A stretch of DNA of 64,000 nucleotides from assembly GCF_026460985.1 (NCBI RefSeq), contig NZ_JAPKNM010000056.1:1-64000 (forward strand). Reading direction: 5' to 3'. Source of the stretch: Sphingomonas sp. GTDB taxonomy: Bacteria > Pseudomonadota > Alphaproteobacteria > Sphingomonadales > Sphingomonadaceae. The notes under the pieces are model-generated. The model had not been told where the DNA came from. It was given only the letters and a program-made list of their open reading frames with translations, and ran no database searches. Of this stretch, positions 33,815-42,317 are shown in pieces. The translations under genes were made by a program, and so were the position numbers. The first letter of the stretch is position 1, and each line of letters starts with the position of its first letter.

Positions 33815-34192
33815 TCAGCGCCGCGTGATGGCCGGCTTCGCGAATTGCGGCGTGCGCGTGCCGTTGCCGACCGGCTTGCGCGCCAGCATCGGATCGATCT
33901 CGATATCGAAGGCCACGCCGACGCGGCCGTCGGTCGCCCAGGCGATCCGGCCCTTCACCCAACCGACGCCGCGCACTTCGATCTCGACCGGAGTGCCGGT
34001 TTCGACAGGTGCGGCATATTCCGCCATGAGGCCGCCCGAGGAAAGATTGCGCACGCGCACCTGCGCGACATTGTCGTCGCCGGCGACGCGGAACTGCGCC
34101 GTCAGCAGCAAGCTGTCGCGCGAGCCGCTGCGCTGACCGGTGAAGTCATCGGCCGAGAGCGCATGCACGGAATCGGTAGAGAACTGGTCCAT
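33815..34192 (-). CDS. PilZ domain protein
   Basis: A 125-residue protein with one PilZ domain at about 25-105: SRDSLLLTAQFRV, the RNLSSGGLM motif (D/N-x-S-x-x-G) and GRVGVAFDIEID. The usual Arg-rich c-di-GMP switch (R-x-x-x-R) before the barrel is reduced to SGSRDSLLL, so c-di-GMP binding is uncertain. PilZ proteins relay c-di-GMP signals to motility and envelope functions. It is followed at a distance by dksA on the same strand. Confidence 0.85.
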   Translation of the reverse strand: MDQFSTDSVHALSADDFTGQRSGSRDSLLLTAQFRVAGDDNVAQVRVRNLSSGGLMAEYAAPVETGTPVEIEVRGVGWVKGRIAWATDGRVGVAFDIEIDPMLARKPVGNGTRTPQFAKPAITRR

Positions 34193-34302
34193 CGGAGCTG
34201 CCCGAACGCAAGATTTGAATTGCGCGCACTAGAGCAGCAATCCCTGACGAAAGCGTAAATTTGGGGACAGCCGGGCAAAAATCGCGCGGCGCCCCCGGAA
34301 GG

Positions 34303-34770
34303 CTATTCGTCGCGCGAGACCTTCTCGTTGCGCTCGTGGCGCTCCTGCGCCTCGACCGTCATCGTCGCGATCGGCCGCGCCTCGAGCCGGGCGAGCGAGA
34401 TCGGCTCGCCAGTCACTTCGCAATAGCCATATTCGCCCTCGTCGATCCGGCGCAGCGCCGCGTCGATCTTGGAGATGAGCTTGCGCTGGCGGTCGCGAGT
34501 GCGCAGCTCGATCGACCAGTCGGTCTCGCTCGACGCGCGATCGGTGAGATCGGCCTCGCGCAGCGAATCGGTCTGCAGCTGGTTGAGGGTGCCCGCCGCC
34601 TCGCGGTAGATCGCGTCCTTCCAGCCCAGCAGCTTCTCGCGGAAATACTCCTGCTGCCGCGGGTTCATGAAGGGTTCGTCGTTGCTCGGCCGATATCCGT
34701 CGTCGCCGTCATTGGCGGCCGGCGGAAAAGGTTTTCCGGGTTCTTCGGAGCGTTCCAAAACCGTAGCCAT
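34303..34770 (-). CDS. dksA: DksA-like RNA polymerase-binding regulator, single cysteine
   Basis: A 155-residue DksA homologue that binds the RNA polymerase secondary channel and works with ppGpp. GGAGAG precedes the ATG at 34770. The central coiled coil carries DLTDRASSETDWSIELRTRD, including the acidic tip, followed by LISKIDAALRRIDEGEYGYC. Of the four zinc-finger cysteines of E. coli DksA only the first is present (GYCEVTGEPIS ... ATMTVEA), so the globular domain cannot bind zinc in the usual way. This is common among alphaproteobacterial DksA proteins. Confidence 0.9.
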   Translation of the reverse strand: MATVLERSEEPGKPFPPAANDGDDGYRPSNDEPFMNPRQQEYFREKLLGWKDAIYREAAGTLNQLQTDSLREADLTDRASSETDWSIELRTRDRQRKLISKIDAALRRIDEGEYGYCEVTGEPISLARLEARPIATMTVEAQERHERNEKVSRDE

Positions 34771-35185
34771 CCCCACTCTCCACACCGGTCACCCAGTGGC
34801 CAAGCCGCTGGATGACTGCTTTTGCCCGCACGCCCTATACTTGCGCGAGAACACATTAACAAGCGTGTCATTATGACAGCCGCGCTGCCTAATCCCCGGT
34901 AACATGGAGGAAATTAGCGACGGCTGAACAACAACCGCAGAGCGTCTCTCATTAACCATGTTCCTTAACAAGTAACGACGCGGCCCACGCGCGAACCGTA
35001 CCGAAACCGCACATTAACCATAAGCTCTGCGCGCCGACGCAAAAAAACAGGCCTGGAACAGGGTAAATGGCGCTCGTTTGGCTTGCGCTTAATAGTTTGT
35101 TTTGCGTTTCCTCCTCATTGACGGCGCAGAAGCTGCTGATGGTTCCGTGGGGAGCGAGCGCCAGCAACAGGAAGAGTGGGACATC
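34771..35185. promoter_or_regulatory. 415-bp intergenic region with repeated TTAAC elements
   Basis: This AT-richer gap divides dksA (minus) from the PEP-CTERM gene (plus). ATTAAC occurs at 34855, 34951 and 35013; the last two extend to ATTAACCAT, a CtrA-like half-site. TTAAC also occurs at 34965. The spacing between 34952 and 34965 is TTAA-N9-TTAA rather than the N7 of a full CtrA box. Run A7 lies near 35040. No gene is evident in the gap. Confidence 0.35.
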
Positions 35186-36043
35186 ATGTCGGTTCGCATG
35201 GCTTTGGCGAAACTCTGCGCATGTGCCTGTGGCGGTGCCGTCGTCGGCGGCAGCGGCGTCTATGCGGTGGAGCGCGTCACACAACCCAGCGTGGTCGAGC
35301 AATATACGGTCGCGAAGAAGCGCGTCATCCGCAAGGCGGCGGTGGGGCCCGTGCGGAAGAAGCTCGTCCGCCGCGTGACCACCACCACGACCCAGGATCC
35401 GCCCCAGGTCGTCGTCCTGGCAGCGCAGGGCGCGCCCATCCCCCTTCCCCCGCGCGAGATGCCGGTGGTCGCGGCAGGCGGCGGCGCGGCGGCCGGCGTG
35501 GTCGGTGGCTCGGGCGGCTATGGCGGCTTCGGCGGCGGCTTCTTCGCCGGCGGCTTCTTCGGCAGCTCCGGAAGCAGCTCGGGCAGCAGCAGCGGCATCA
35601 ACATCGAGATCTCGAGCAGCAGCGGCAACGTCTCGACCTCGAGCGGCGTCTCGTCGAGCACGTCGAGCGGCGGTTCCTCGACCAGTACTTCGACGGGCGG
35701 TTCCTCGACCAGCACCTCGACCGGCGGCTCCTCGACCTCCTCGTCCACGTCGAGCGGCGTCAGCTCGTCGACTTCGTCCTCCACTTCCTCGTCCACCTCG
35801 TCCTCGACCTCGTCGAGCACCTCGTCGTCGAGCGGCAATTGGAGCACTTCGAGCGGCTGGAGCACCTCGAGCAGCTGGGGCTGCAAATGGGGCAAGCATT
35901 GCGGCGGTTCGAGCGGCCATCACGGATCGAGCGGCTCGTCGGGCGGCCCCGAGCCCGTCCCCGCTCCGCCGATGATCCTGCTGTTCGGCGGCGCCGCGGC
36001 GGCGCTGGTCGCGCGCAAGCGCTTCGGCAAGAAGAAGGCCTGA
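35186..36043 (+). CDS. Serine-rich PEP-CTERM-type surface/exported protein
   Basis: A 285-residue protein. The ATG at 35186 is preceded by AGGAAGAG. After a short hydrophobic N-terminus (ALAKLCACACGGAVVGG) and a basic segment comes a Gly-rich stretch, then about 125 residues made almost wholly of Ser, Thr and Gly, partly as nine-residue GSSTSTSTG units encoded by 27-bp direct repeats at 35672-35725. The C-terminus has the PEP-CTERM sorting layout: PEPVPAPP, a hydrophobic helix and a basic tail ARKRFGKKKA. Such proteins are processed by an exosortase and often associate with exopolysaccharide. The exosortase gene is not in the window. Confidence 0.8.
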   Translation: MSVRMALAKLCACACGGAVVGGSGVYAVERVTQPSVVEQYTVAKKRVIRKAAVGPVRKKLVRRVTTTTTQDPPQVVVLAAQGAPIPLPPREMPVVAAGGGAAAGVVGGSGGYGGFGGGFFAGGFFGSSGSSSGSSSGINIEISSSSGNVSTSSGVSSSTSSGGSSTSTSTGGSSTSTSTGGSSTSSSTSSGVSSSTSSSTSSSTSSSTSSSTSSSSGNWSTSSGWSTSSSWGCKWGKHCGGSSGHHGSSGSSGGPEPVPAPPMILLFGGAAAALVARKRFGKKKA

Positions 36044-36048
36044 ACGTC

Positions 36049-36113
36049 ATCCCGGCGAAAGCCGGGATCGCCTGCCGCAACCGCCCCGCCAGAGGCCCCG
36101 GCTTTCGCCGGGG
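36049..36113. repeat. Two hairpins (REP-like) in a convergent gap
   Basis: ATCCCGGC-GAAA-GCCGGGAT (36049-36068) and CCCCGGC-TTTC-GCCGGGG (36096-36113) are two perfect hairpins with complementary loops, the arrangement of a paired REP element. They fill the 78-bp gap between the PEP-CTERM gene and the converging host-attachment gene. Confidence 0.8.
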
Positions 36114-36121
36114 CGACGGCA

Positions 36122-36577
36122 TCATTCCGCCTGGAGCAACGCCTCGATCTGCGGCACGGTGTGCCCGGTCAGGTTCTTGTCGATCTCGGCCTTCAGCCGG
36201 TCGCTCACTTCCTTGTGATAATGTTTCCGGAGCTCGCCCAGCGTCCTGGGCGGGGCGACGATGATCAGCGACTCGAAATCGTTGGCGAGCGCGCGCTTCT
36301 TGAGCAGTTCGGCGGTCTCGGCGGCGAAGCGATCTTCCTCCAACTGGTGGAAATCCACCTCCTCCATGTTGCCGGCGCCCCATTGCGCGCCCGCGGTGCG
36401 CGTGCCCATCGCTCCGCCGGCCAGGTCGGTCGCCTGCTGGTTATGGTCGGGATTGTGTTTGTCGACCACCTTCTTCTCGACCTGCAAATTGGGATGGAAG
36501 GCATCGCCTTCGTTCCTGAGGAACAGCATCTTCCGGCCATCCGCGACCACCACGACCGTATCGTGCGGAACCAGCAT
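36122..36577 (-). CDS. Host attachment family protein (Host_attach)
   Basis: A 151-residue protein of the family first named for proteins required for attachment to host cells, related to the archaeal release-factor-like fold. It begins [20 protein letters not shown] and contains [20 protein letters not shown] and [18 protein letters not shown], all family hallmarks. AAGGAGATGAGCG precedes the ATG. It has no signal peptide, so the attachment name should not be read as surface location. The serS gene diverges 88 bp away. Confidence 0.88.
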   Translation of the reverse strand: MLVPHDTVVVVADGRKMLFLRNEGDAFHPNLQVEKKVVDKHNPDHNQQATDLAGGAMGTRTAGAQWGAGNMEEVDFHQLEEDRFAAETAELLKKRALANDFESLIIVAPPRTLGELRKHYHKEVSDRLKAEIDKNLTGHTVPQIEALLQAE

Positions 36578-36665
36578 CGCTCATCTCCTTTGTTGCATTG
36601 CACGTTCAACGCAGCCGCGCGGGTCAGGGTTGCGCGGTTCGGCGCGCCCAGCCATACGCCCGGCC

Positions 36666-37946
36666 ATGCACGACATCCGGTTCATCCGCGAAAACCCCGC
36701 AGCCTTCGACGCCGGCCTGGCCAAGCGCGGGCTGGAGCCGCAGGCCGAAACGCTCGCCGCGCTCGACGAGAAGCGCCGCGCGCTGATCACCGAGCTCCAG
36801 ACGGGCCAGGCGCGCCGCAACGAAGCCTCGAAGGCGATCGGCGCGGCCAAGGCCCAGAAGGACGAAGCGGGCGCGGCGGCGCTGATGGCCGAGGTTGCGA
36901 CGCTCAAGGAGCGGCTCCCCGCGCTCGAGGCCGAGGAAAAGGCGCTGGGCGAGGAACTGGACGGCCGTCTCGCCGCAATCCCCAACCTCCCCCTCGCCGA
37001 CGTGCCCGAAGGGGCCGACGAGGACGACAATGCGCTGGTCCACACGCGCGGCACCCCGCCGACCTTCGCGTTCGAGGCCAGGGAGCATGACGCGATCGGC
37101 CCCGCGCTGGGCCTGGATTTCGAGACCGGCGCCTTGCTCTCGGGCTCGCGCTTCACCTTCGTGCGCGGCGCCGCGGCGCGCCTGCACCGCGCGCTCGGCC
37201 AGTTCATGCTCGACACGCTCACCCGCGAGCACGGCTATGAGGAGACCGTCGTCCCGCTGCTCGTGCGCGGCGAGACCATGTTCGGCACCGGCCAGCTCCC
37301 CAAATTCGCCGAGGACAGCTTCCAGACCAGCGACGGCCGCTGGCTGATCCCTACCTCCGAGGTCAGCCTCACCAACAGCGTGCGCGAGCAGATCCTCTCC
37401 GGAGAGGCGCTGCCGCTGCGCTTCACCGCGCTCTCGCCCTGCTTCCGCTCGGAAGCGGGCTCGGCCGGGCGCGACACGCGCGGCTATATCCGCCAGCACC
37501 AGTTCGAGAAGGTCGAGATGGTCTCGATCACCACGCCGGACCAGTCCGAGGCGGAGCACGAACGGATGACCGCCTGCGCCGAGGACATCCTCGAAAAGCT
37601 CGGCCTCGCCTTCCGCCGGATGAAGCTCTGCACCGGCGACATGGGCTTCTCCGCCGCGCGCACTTACGACCTCGAAGTTTGGCTGCCCGGCCAGGCGCGC
37701 TATCGCGAGATCTCGTCCTGCTCGACCTGCACCGACTTCCAGGCCCGCCGCATGAACGCGCGCTACCGCCCCGAGGGCGAAAAAGCGACGCGCTTCGTCC
37801 ATACGCTCAACGGCTCGGGTCTCGCGGTGGGGCGGACGCTGGTCGCCGTGGTGGAGAACTACCAGCAGGAAGACGGTTCGGTCGCGGTGCCCGCAGTGTT
37901 GCAGCCCTATCTGGGCGGGCTGAATCGCCTGGAGCCGAGGGCGTGA
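36666..37946 (+). CDS. serS: Seryl-tRNA synthetase
   Basis: A 426-residue class II aminoacyl-tRNA synthetase. The ATG at 36666 gives the normal N-terminus [20 protein letters not shown]; the frame is open 135 codons upstream but through another gene's region. The tRNA-binding coiled-coil arm spans about 30-105. The catalytic core has the motif 2 region with [20 protein letters not shown] and motif 3 with [17 protein letters not shown] near the C-terminus. It is followed by a palindromic repeat and surE on the same strand. Confidence 0.97.
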   Translation: MHDIRFIRENPAAFDAGLAKRGLEPQAETLAALDEKRRALITELQTGQARRNEASKAIGAAKAQKDEAGAAALMAEVATLKERLPALEAEEKALGEELDGRLAAIPNLPLADVPEGADEDDNALVHTRGTPPTFAFEAREHDAIGPALGLDFETGALLSGSRFTFVRGAAARLHRALGQFMLDTLTREHGYEETVVPLLVRGETMFGTGQLPKFAEDSFQTSDGRWLIPTSEVSLTNSVREQILSGEALPLRFTALSPCFRSEAGSAGRDTRGYIRQHQFEKVEMVSITTPDQSEAEHERMTACAEDILEKLGLAFRRMKLCTGDMGFSAARTYDLEVWLPGQARYREISSCSTCTDFQARRMNARYRPEGEKATRFVHTLNGSGLAVGRTLVAVVENYQQEDGSVAVPAVLQPYLGGLNRLEPRA

Positions 37947-37956
37947 GCGCCGCTTC

Positions 37957-38103
37957 AATTCCTCCCCGAGCTTGTCTCGGGGAGGGGGACCGCGCCCGCA
38001 GGGCGGGGTGGAGGGGTGGCGGTGAAACCGCCGTCTACGCCGGCGGCCCCTCCACCATCGCTGCGCGATGGTCCCCCTCCCCGAGCGAGCTCGGGGAGGA
38101 ATT
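37957..38103. repeat. 147-bp inverted-repeat element carrying the surE ribosome binding site
   Basis: Terminal arms AATTCCTCCCCGAGC (37957-37971) and GCTCGGGGAGGAATT (38089-38103) are perfect inverted copies. Internal shorter hairpins (for example around 38056-38071, ATCGCTGCGCGAT) lie between. The right arm contains GGGGAGGA, the only Shine-Dalgarno-like sequence before surE at 38110. The same 15-base arm recurs at 53178, which suggests a small mobile or spreading repeat family. Confidence 0.8.
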
Positions 38104-38109
38104 GGTCTG

Positions 38110-38874
38110 ATGCGCATCCTCCTCACCAACGACGACGGCATCCATGCGCGCGGCCTTGCCGTGCTCGAGCGCATCGCCCGGACGATCTCCGACGATATCA
38201 CCGTGGTCGCACCCGCCGAGGAGCAATCGGGCAAGAGCCGCTCGCTCACCCTCACCGAGCCGTTCCGCGTCCGCCGGCTGGGCGACAATCGCTATGCCGT
38301 GCGCGGCACGCCCACCGATTGCGTGATGTTCGCGCTTGCCGAGGCGATGAAGGATTCGCCGCCCGATCTCGTCCTCTCGGGCGTCAATCGCGGCGGCAAT
38401 CTCGGCGAGGACGTGAGCTATTCGGGCACCGTCTCGGCGGCGATGGAAGGCGCGCTCGCGGGCATCCGCTCGATCGCGCTCAGCCAGCGCTACGAACATA
38501 GCGGCATGGGCGACAAGGTCCCCTTCGACACCGCCGAGGCCTGGGGCGAACGCACACTCCGGCCCTTGCTCGACGCGCCCTGGGCGCCGCGGACGCTGAT
38601 CAACATCAACTTTCCGCCCGTCCCGCCCGAAGCGGTGAAGGGCATCAAGCCGGTCGCGCAGGGCCTGCGCGATTATGGCCGGGTCGGGCTCGACAAGCGC
38701 GTCGATCCGCGCGGCTTTCCTTATTACTGGCTCGCGATGAGCCGTCTTCCCCACACGCCCGATCCGGATACCGACCTGGAGGCGATCGAGCAGGGCTATG
38801 TCACCGTGACGCCGCTCCATCTCGACCTGACGCACCGCAACTCGCTGGAAAGTCTCAAGTCGGTCTATTGTTAA
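38110..38874 (+). CDS. surE: 5'/3'-nucleotidase SurE
   Basis: A 254-residue metal-dependent nucleotidase. It begins MRILLTNDDGIHARGLAVLE, with the Asp-Asp metal ligands, and has the Ser/Asn loop VVAPAEEQSGKSRSLT, GTPTDCVMFAL and VLSGVNRGGNLGEDVSYSGT. SurE dephosphorylates nucleoside monophosphates and is linked to stationary-phase survival. Its ribosome binding site lies in the arm of the preceding repeat. An NlpD-like gene follows after 48 bp, matching the surE-(pcm)-nlpD order of other proteobacteria, with pcm relocated. Confidence 0.96.
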   Translation: MRILLTNDDGIHARGLAVLERIARTISDDITVVAPAEEQSGKSRSLTLTEPFRVRRLGDNRYAVRGTPTDCVMFALAEAMKDSPPDLVLSGVNRGGNLGEDVSYSGTVSAAMEGALAGIRSIALSQRYEHSGMGDKVPFDTAEAWGERTLRPLLDAPWAPRTLININFPPVPPEAVKGIKPVAQGLRDYGRVGLDKRVDPRGFPYYWLAMSRLPHTPDPDTDLEAIEQGYVTVTPLHLDLTHRNSLESLKSVYC

Positions 38875-38922
38875 CCACCCACGTTTCCCTTATTAAATTT
38901 TAAAGGGGTTAGGGAGCTGGCA

Positions 38923-39993
38923 ATGCGCCGGATGGGGGCACTGCTGTTCGGCGTCGTCGTGATGTCGGGCTGCATACCGGCTGAGGCCGGACGGGGACCG
39001 GGCAGTTACGCTGCGCCGGAACCAAATGGACAACAGGAATCGTTCGAGCGGCGCTCGCTCGACCAGGACGTGCGCGCGCTGCCTGCGCCGCCGCCCGCCT
39101 GGGAAGCGCGCCGCGTCACCGCCGATGCCAGGCTCGTGTCCAGTACGACTTATGTCGTCCAGCCGGGCGATTCGCTCCGCTCGATCGCGATCAAGACCGG
39201 CGCCGGCTCCGAGGCGATCGCGCGGACCAACGGCCTTGTCGCGCCCTTCGTCATCAAACCCGGACAACGGCTCACCATCCCGGGCGGCCGCTACCACCTC
39301 GTCCGCGCCGGCGAGACCGGCATCGCCATCGCCCGCGCCTACAGCGTCGCCTGGTCTCGTGTCGTCTCGACCAATGCGCTAGAGGAACCGTATATCCTGC
39401 GCACCGGCCAGCGCCTGCTGATCCCGAGCGCCGGGCCCGAGACGCGCGAGGAGCGCGCCGCGCGCTTCCATCTCGACATCGACGACATCCTCACCGGCGG
39501 CCAGCCCGCGCTCGCGGCCAACGCCAGGCCGGCCAGGCCCACCGCCTCCTCGGCGCGCGTCCTGCCCGCGACCACGCCGGTCGCGGCGCCCACCGTGCGC
39601 GTCGCCAGCAACTTCGCCTGGCCGGTCAAGGGCACGGTCGTGAAGCGCTTCGGCCCGGGCAAGAGCGGCGAACGCAACGACGGGATCAAGATCGCGGTGC
39701 CGCTCGACACGCCGGTGCTCGCCGCCGCCGACGGCGTCGTCGCCTATGTCGGCAGCGACGTTCCCGCATTGGGCGGACTCGTCATCGTCAAGCACGGCAA
39801 CAGCACCACCACGGTCTACGGCCATGCCGGGCAATTGCTCGTGCAGCGCGGCCAATCGGTCAAGAAAGGCCAGATGATCGCGCTCTCCGGCAATTCGGGA
39901 TTCGCCGACCGTCCCGAGCTCCATTTCGAGATCCGCCAGGGGCGCACGCCGGTTGATCCGGTATCGAGGCTGCCCGTACTGACATCACGCTGA
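38923..39993 (+). CDS. NlpD-like LysM/M23 lipoprotein (degenerate LytM factor)
   Basis: A 356-residue outer-membrane lipoprotein (lipobox VVMSGC). Two LysM peptidoglycan-binding modules lie at about 75-120 (YVVQPGDSLRSIAIKTG) and 125-170 (YHLVRAGETGIAIARAYSV). A C-terminal M23/LytM domain spans about 230-350. At the first metal-ligand position, where active M23 peptidases have H-x-G-x-D, it reads RNDGIKIA, so the His is lost, although ELHFEIR is kept. It is therefore probably an activator of a cell-wall amidase rather than a peptidase, as for E. coli NlpD. GGGAG precedes the ATG. Confidence 0.88.
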   Translation: MRRMGALLFGVVVMSGCIPAEAGRGPGSYAAPEPNGQQESFERRSLDQDVRALPAPPPAWEARRVTADARLVSSTTYVVQPGDSLRSIAIKTGAGSEAIARTNGLVAPFVIKPGQRLTIPGGRYHLVRAGETGIAIARAYSVAWSRVVSTNALEEPYILRTGQRLLIPSAGPETREERAARFHLDIDDILTGGQPALAANARPARPTASSARVLPATTPVAAPTVRVASNFAWPVKGTVVKRFGPGKSGERNDGIKIAVPLDTPVLAAADGVVAYVGSDVPALGGLVIVKHGNSTTTVYGHAGQLLVQRGQSVKKGQMIALSGNSGFADRPELHFEIRQGRTPVDPVSRLPVLTSR

Positions 39994-40054
39994 CGGCGCG
40001 GATCGTCATCGGCCGGGCGGTGCCGCTTTCGCGCTTGACGCTTTCCCCGCGGAC

Positions 40055-40426
40055 ATGTTGGTCGCGCGCATGCCGATCCTCCTCGCCCGCGCCCTGCCGA
40101 TCCTGTTGCTGATCGGTTCGAACATCCTGATGACCTTCGCCTGGTACGGGCACCTCAAGTTCAAGGACAAACCGCTGCTCGCGGTGATCCTGGTGAGCTG
40201 GGGTATCGCCTTCTTCGAATATTGCCTCGCCATCCCCGCCAATCGCTGGGGCAGCAACATCTACTCGGCCGCGCAGCTCAAGGGGATGCAGGAAGTCATC
40301 ACCCTCGCGGTGTTCGCGGTCTTCTCGGTCCTCTATCTCGGGCAGAAGATCACGGTGAACCATCTGATCGGCTTCGCGCTGATCGCGGCGGGGGCCTTCT
40401 TCCTGTTCCGCGCGCCAGTCGGCTGA
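40055..40426 (+). CDS. DMT-like DUF486 membrane protein
   Basis: A small membrane protein of up to 123 residues with four helices, of the DUF486 family related to small drug/metabolite transporters: ILLLIGSNILMTFAWYGHLK, WGIAFFEYCLAIPANRWGS and FSVLYLGQKITVNHLIGFAL. An ATG five codons in (40070) is an alternative start; neither has a strong ribosome binding site. Function unknown. It nearly abuts the converging DUF1761 gene (2-bp gap). Confidence 0.85.
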   Translation: MLVARMPILLARALPILLLIGSNILMTFAWYGHLKFKDKPLLAVILVSWGIAFFEYCLAIPANRWGSNIYSAAQLKGMQEVITLAVFAVFSVLYLGQKITVNHLIGFALIAAGAFFLFRAPVG

Positions 40427-40428
40427 GG

Positions 40429-40830
40429 TCAGGTCAGCAGCCCGAAGATCGCTCCCATCACCAGGTAGATCGTGATCCAGTAGCCGGCATCGATCAGGAA
40501 CAGTGATCGCGGCTGGCGCGAGAAGAGGTAGTTCACGCCGATCGAGGTCGCGATGAAGCCGATTCCGATGATCGCCGCGATCACCAGCGAATAGTGCAGC
40601 CCCACCGGCGCGTCATAGGTCGCATAGAGATGGTCGAGCATGAACGCGGCGACGAGATTGAGCAGGAAGGTCGTGCCGAAGATCAGCGGCATGTTGGCCT
40701 CCTTTGCGCTCTCAGGCGTGATCCCGCGCGCCTTCATCCACGCCTTGCCGAACAGCGGCCCGTACCAAAGCCCGCCCACGAGGAAGCCGGCGAGCGCCGC
40801 CAGCACGATCGGAAGCCAATGGAAATGCAT
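40429..40830 (-). CDS. DUF1761 membrane protein
   Basis: A 133-residue protein with four hydrophobic helices. It opens MHFHWLPIVLAALAGFLVGG followed by LWYGPLFGKAWMKARG, the signature of DUF1761, and ends with a helix ITIYLVMGAIFGLLT. GGGAAGGA lies just before the ATG. Function unknown. It converges with the DUF486 gene. Confidence 0.88.
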   Translation of the reverse strand: MHFHWLPIVLAALAGFLVGGLWYGPLFGKAWMKARGITPESAKEANMPLIFGTTFLLNLVAAFMLDHLYATYDAPVGLHYSLVIAAIIGIGFIATSIGVNYLFSRQPRSLFLIDAGYWITIYLVMGAIFGLLT

Positions 40831-40921
40831 CCTTCCCTCCCCTATCCTTCAGGAACGTGAAGCTACGCCGGAAACCCCCGACTAGCAATTTCCGCCGAAA
40901 TCCCTATGTGGCGCGGCAATC

Positions 40922-42253
40922 ATGGCAACCAAACTCCCTGAGTCCCCTCGCATCGGGATGGTGTCGCTCGGCTGTCCGAAGAACCTCGTCGACAGCGAGC
41001 GCATCCTCACCAAGCTGCGCAGCGACGGCTATGCGATGTCGCCCGATTACCAGGGCGCCGACGTCGTGCTGGTCAATACCTGCGGATTTCTAGACTCGGC
41101 CAAGGAAGAGAGCCTCGAGGCGATCGGCGAGGCGATCGCCGAGAACGGCCGGGTGATCGTCACCGGTTGCATGGGCAAGGAAGCCGAGGTCATCCGCGCG
41201 CGCTTCCCCAACGTGCTCGCGGTCACCGGCGCGCACCAATATGAGGAAGTCGTCGGCGCGGTGCACGAAGCGGCGCCGATGCCGCCCTCGCCCTTCGTCA
41301 ACCTCGTCCCCGATGCCGGGCTCAAGCTGACGCCGCGCCATTACAGCTATCTGAAGATCTCCGAGGGCTGCAACCATCGCTGTGCCTTCTGCATCATCCC
41401 GAGCCTGCGCGGCGACCTGGTCAGCCGCCGCCCCGACGCGATCCTGCGCGAGGCCGAGAAACTGGTCGAGGCGGGGACGAAGGAACTGCTGGTCATCAGC
41501 CAGGACACCTCGGCCTACGGCGTCGACATCCGCAAGGAGCCGCGCATGTGGAAGGGGCAGGAAGTCGTCCCCCACATGACCGACCTCGCGCGCGAGCTGG
41601 GCAAGATCGCGCCCTGGGTGAGGCTGCACTATGTCTACCCCTACCCGCATGTCGACCAGGTCATCCCGCTGATGGCCGAGGGGCTGATCCTCCCCTATCT
41701 CGACATCCCCTTCCAGCACGCCAGCCGCAACGTCCTCCGCGCGATGCGCCGACCAGCCAATGAGGCCAAGGTGCTCGAACGGCTCAAGGGTTGGCGCGAG
41801 ATCTGCCCCGACATCGCGATCCGCTCTACCTTCGTCGTCGGCTTCCCCGGCGAGACCGAGGAGGACTTCCAGTATCTCCTCGACTGGCTCGACGAAGCCC
41901 AGCTCGACCGCGTCGGCGCCTTCCGCTTCGAGCCAGTTGAGGGCGCCTCGGCCAACGCGCTCCCCGATCCGGTGCCCGAGGAGGTCAAGGAAGAGCGCTA
42001 TGCGCGCGTGATGGAGAAGACCGCGGCGATCTCCGCCGCCAAGCTCCAGGCCAAGATCGGCCGCACGCTCGAAGTGATCGTCGACGAGGTCGGCGAGGAA
42101 GGCGGCGCCACCGGCCGCAGCCAGGCCGACGCCCCCGAGATCGACGGCGAGGTGTTCCTGCGCGATGCCGGGCACCTCGCGCAGGGCGATATCGTCCGCG
42201 TCGAGATCGAAGACGCCGACGAGCACGATCTCTACGGCGTTCCGCTCGCCTGA
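40922..42253 (+). CDS. rimO: Ribosomal protein S12 methylthiotransferase RimO
   Basis: A 443-residue radical-SAM enzyme that methylthiolates the conserved Asp of ribosomal protein S12. The N-terminal domain has the three cluster cysteines in [21 protein letters not shown] and VTGCMGKEA. The radical-SAM CxxxCxxC is seen in [17 protein letters not shown] near 152-160. A C-terminal TRAM domain for substrate binding ends at [22 protein letters not shown] and [11 protein letters not shown] distinguish RimO from MiaB. It stands as a single gene. Confidence 0.96.
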   Translation: MATKLPESPRIGMVSLGCPKNLVDSERILTKLRSDGYAMSPDYQGADVVLVNTCGFLDSAKEESLEAIGEAIAENGRVIVTGCMGKEAEVIRARFPNVLAVTGAHQYEEVVGAVHEAAPMPPSPFVNLVPDAGLKLTPRHYSYLKISEGCNHRCAFCIIPSLRGDLVSRRPDAILREAEKLVEAGTKELLVISQDTSAYGVDIRKEPRMWKGQEVVPHMTDLARELGKIAPWVRLHYVYPYPHVDQVIPLMAEGLILPYLDIPFQHASRNVLRAMRRPANEAKVLERLKGWREICPDIAIRSTFVVGFPGETEEDFQYLLDWLDEAQLDRVGAFRFEPVEGASANALPDPVPEEVKEERYARVMEKTAAISAAKLQAKIGRTLEVIVDEVGEEGGATGRSQADAPEIDGEVFLRDAGHLAQGDIVRVEIEDADEHDLYGVPLA

Positions 42254-42317
42254 TCCTCCGCGCAGGGCTGCTTTCGGAGGCGTCTCGATCTAGAGGTGCC
42301 GGCGAAGGAGAATACCG

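Noticed and set aside
34951-34969. Complete CtrA box (TTAA-N7-TTAA)
   Set aside because: The two TTAA are separated by 9 bases, not 7, so only half-sites are claimed.
35066-35090. Sigma-54 (-24/-12) promoter before the PEP-CTERM gene
   Set aside because: TGGC and TTGC occur but their spacing is about four bases too long for a sigma-54 site.
35518-35895. Acidic Glu/Asp/Val-repeat protein on the minus strand within the PEP-CTERM gene
   Set aside because: It is the reverse-strand reading of the Ser/Thr-rich codon repeats and has no ribosome binding site.
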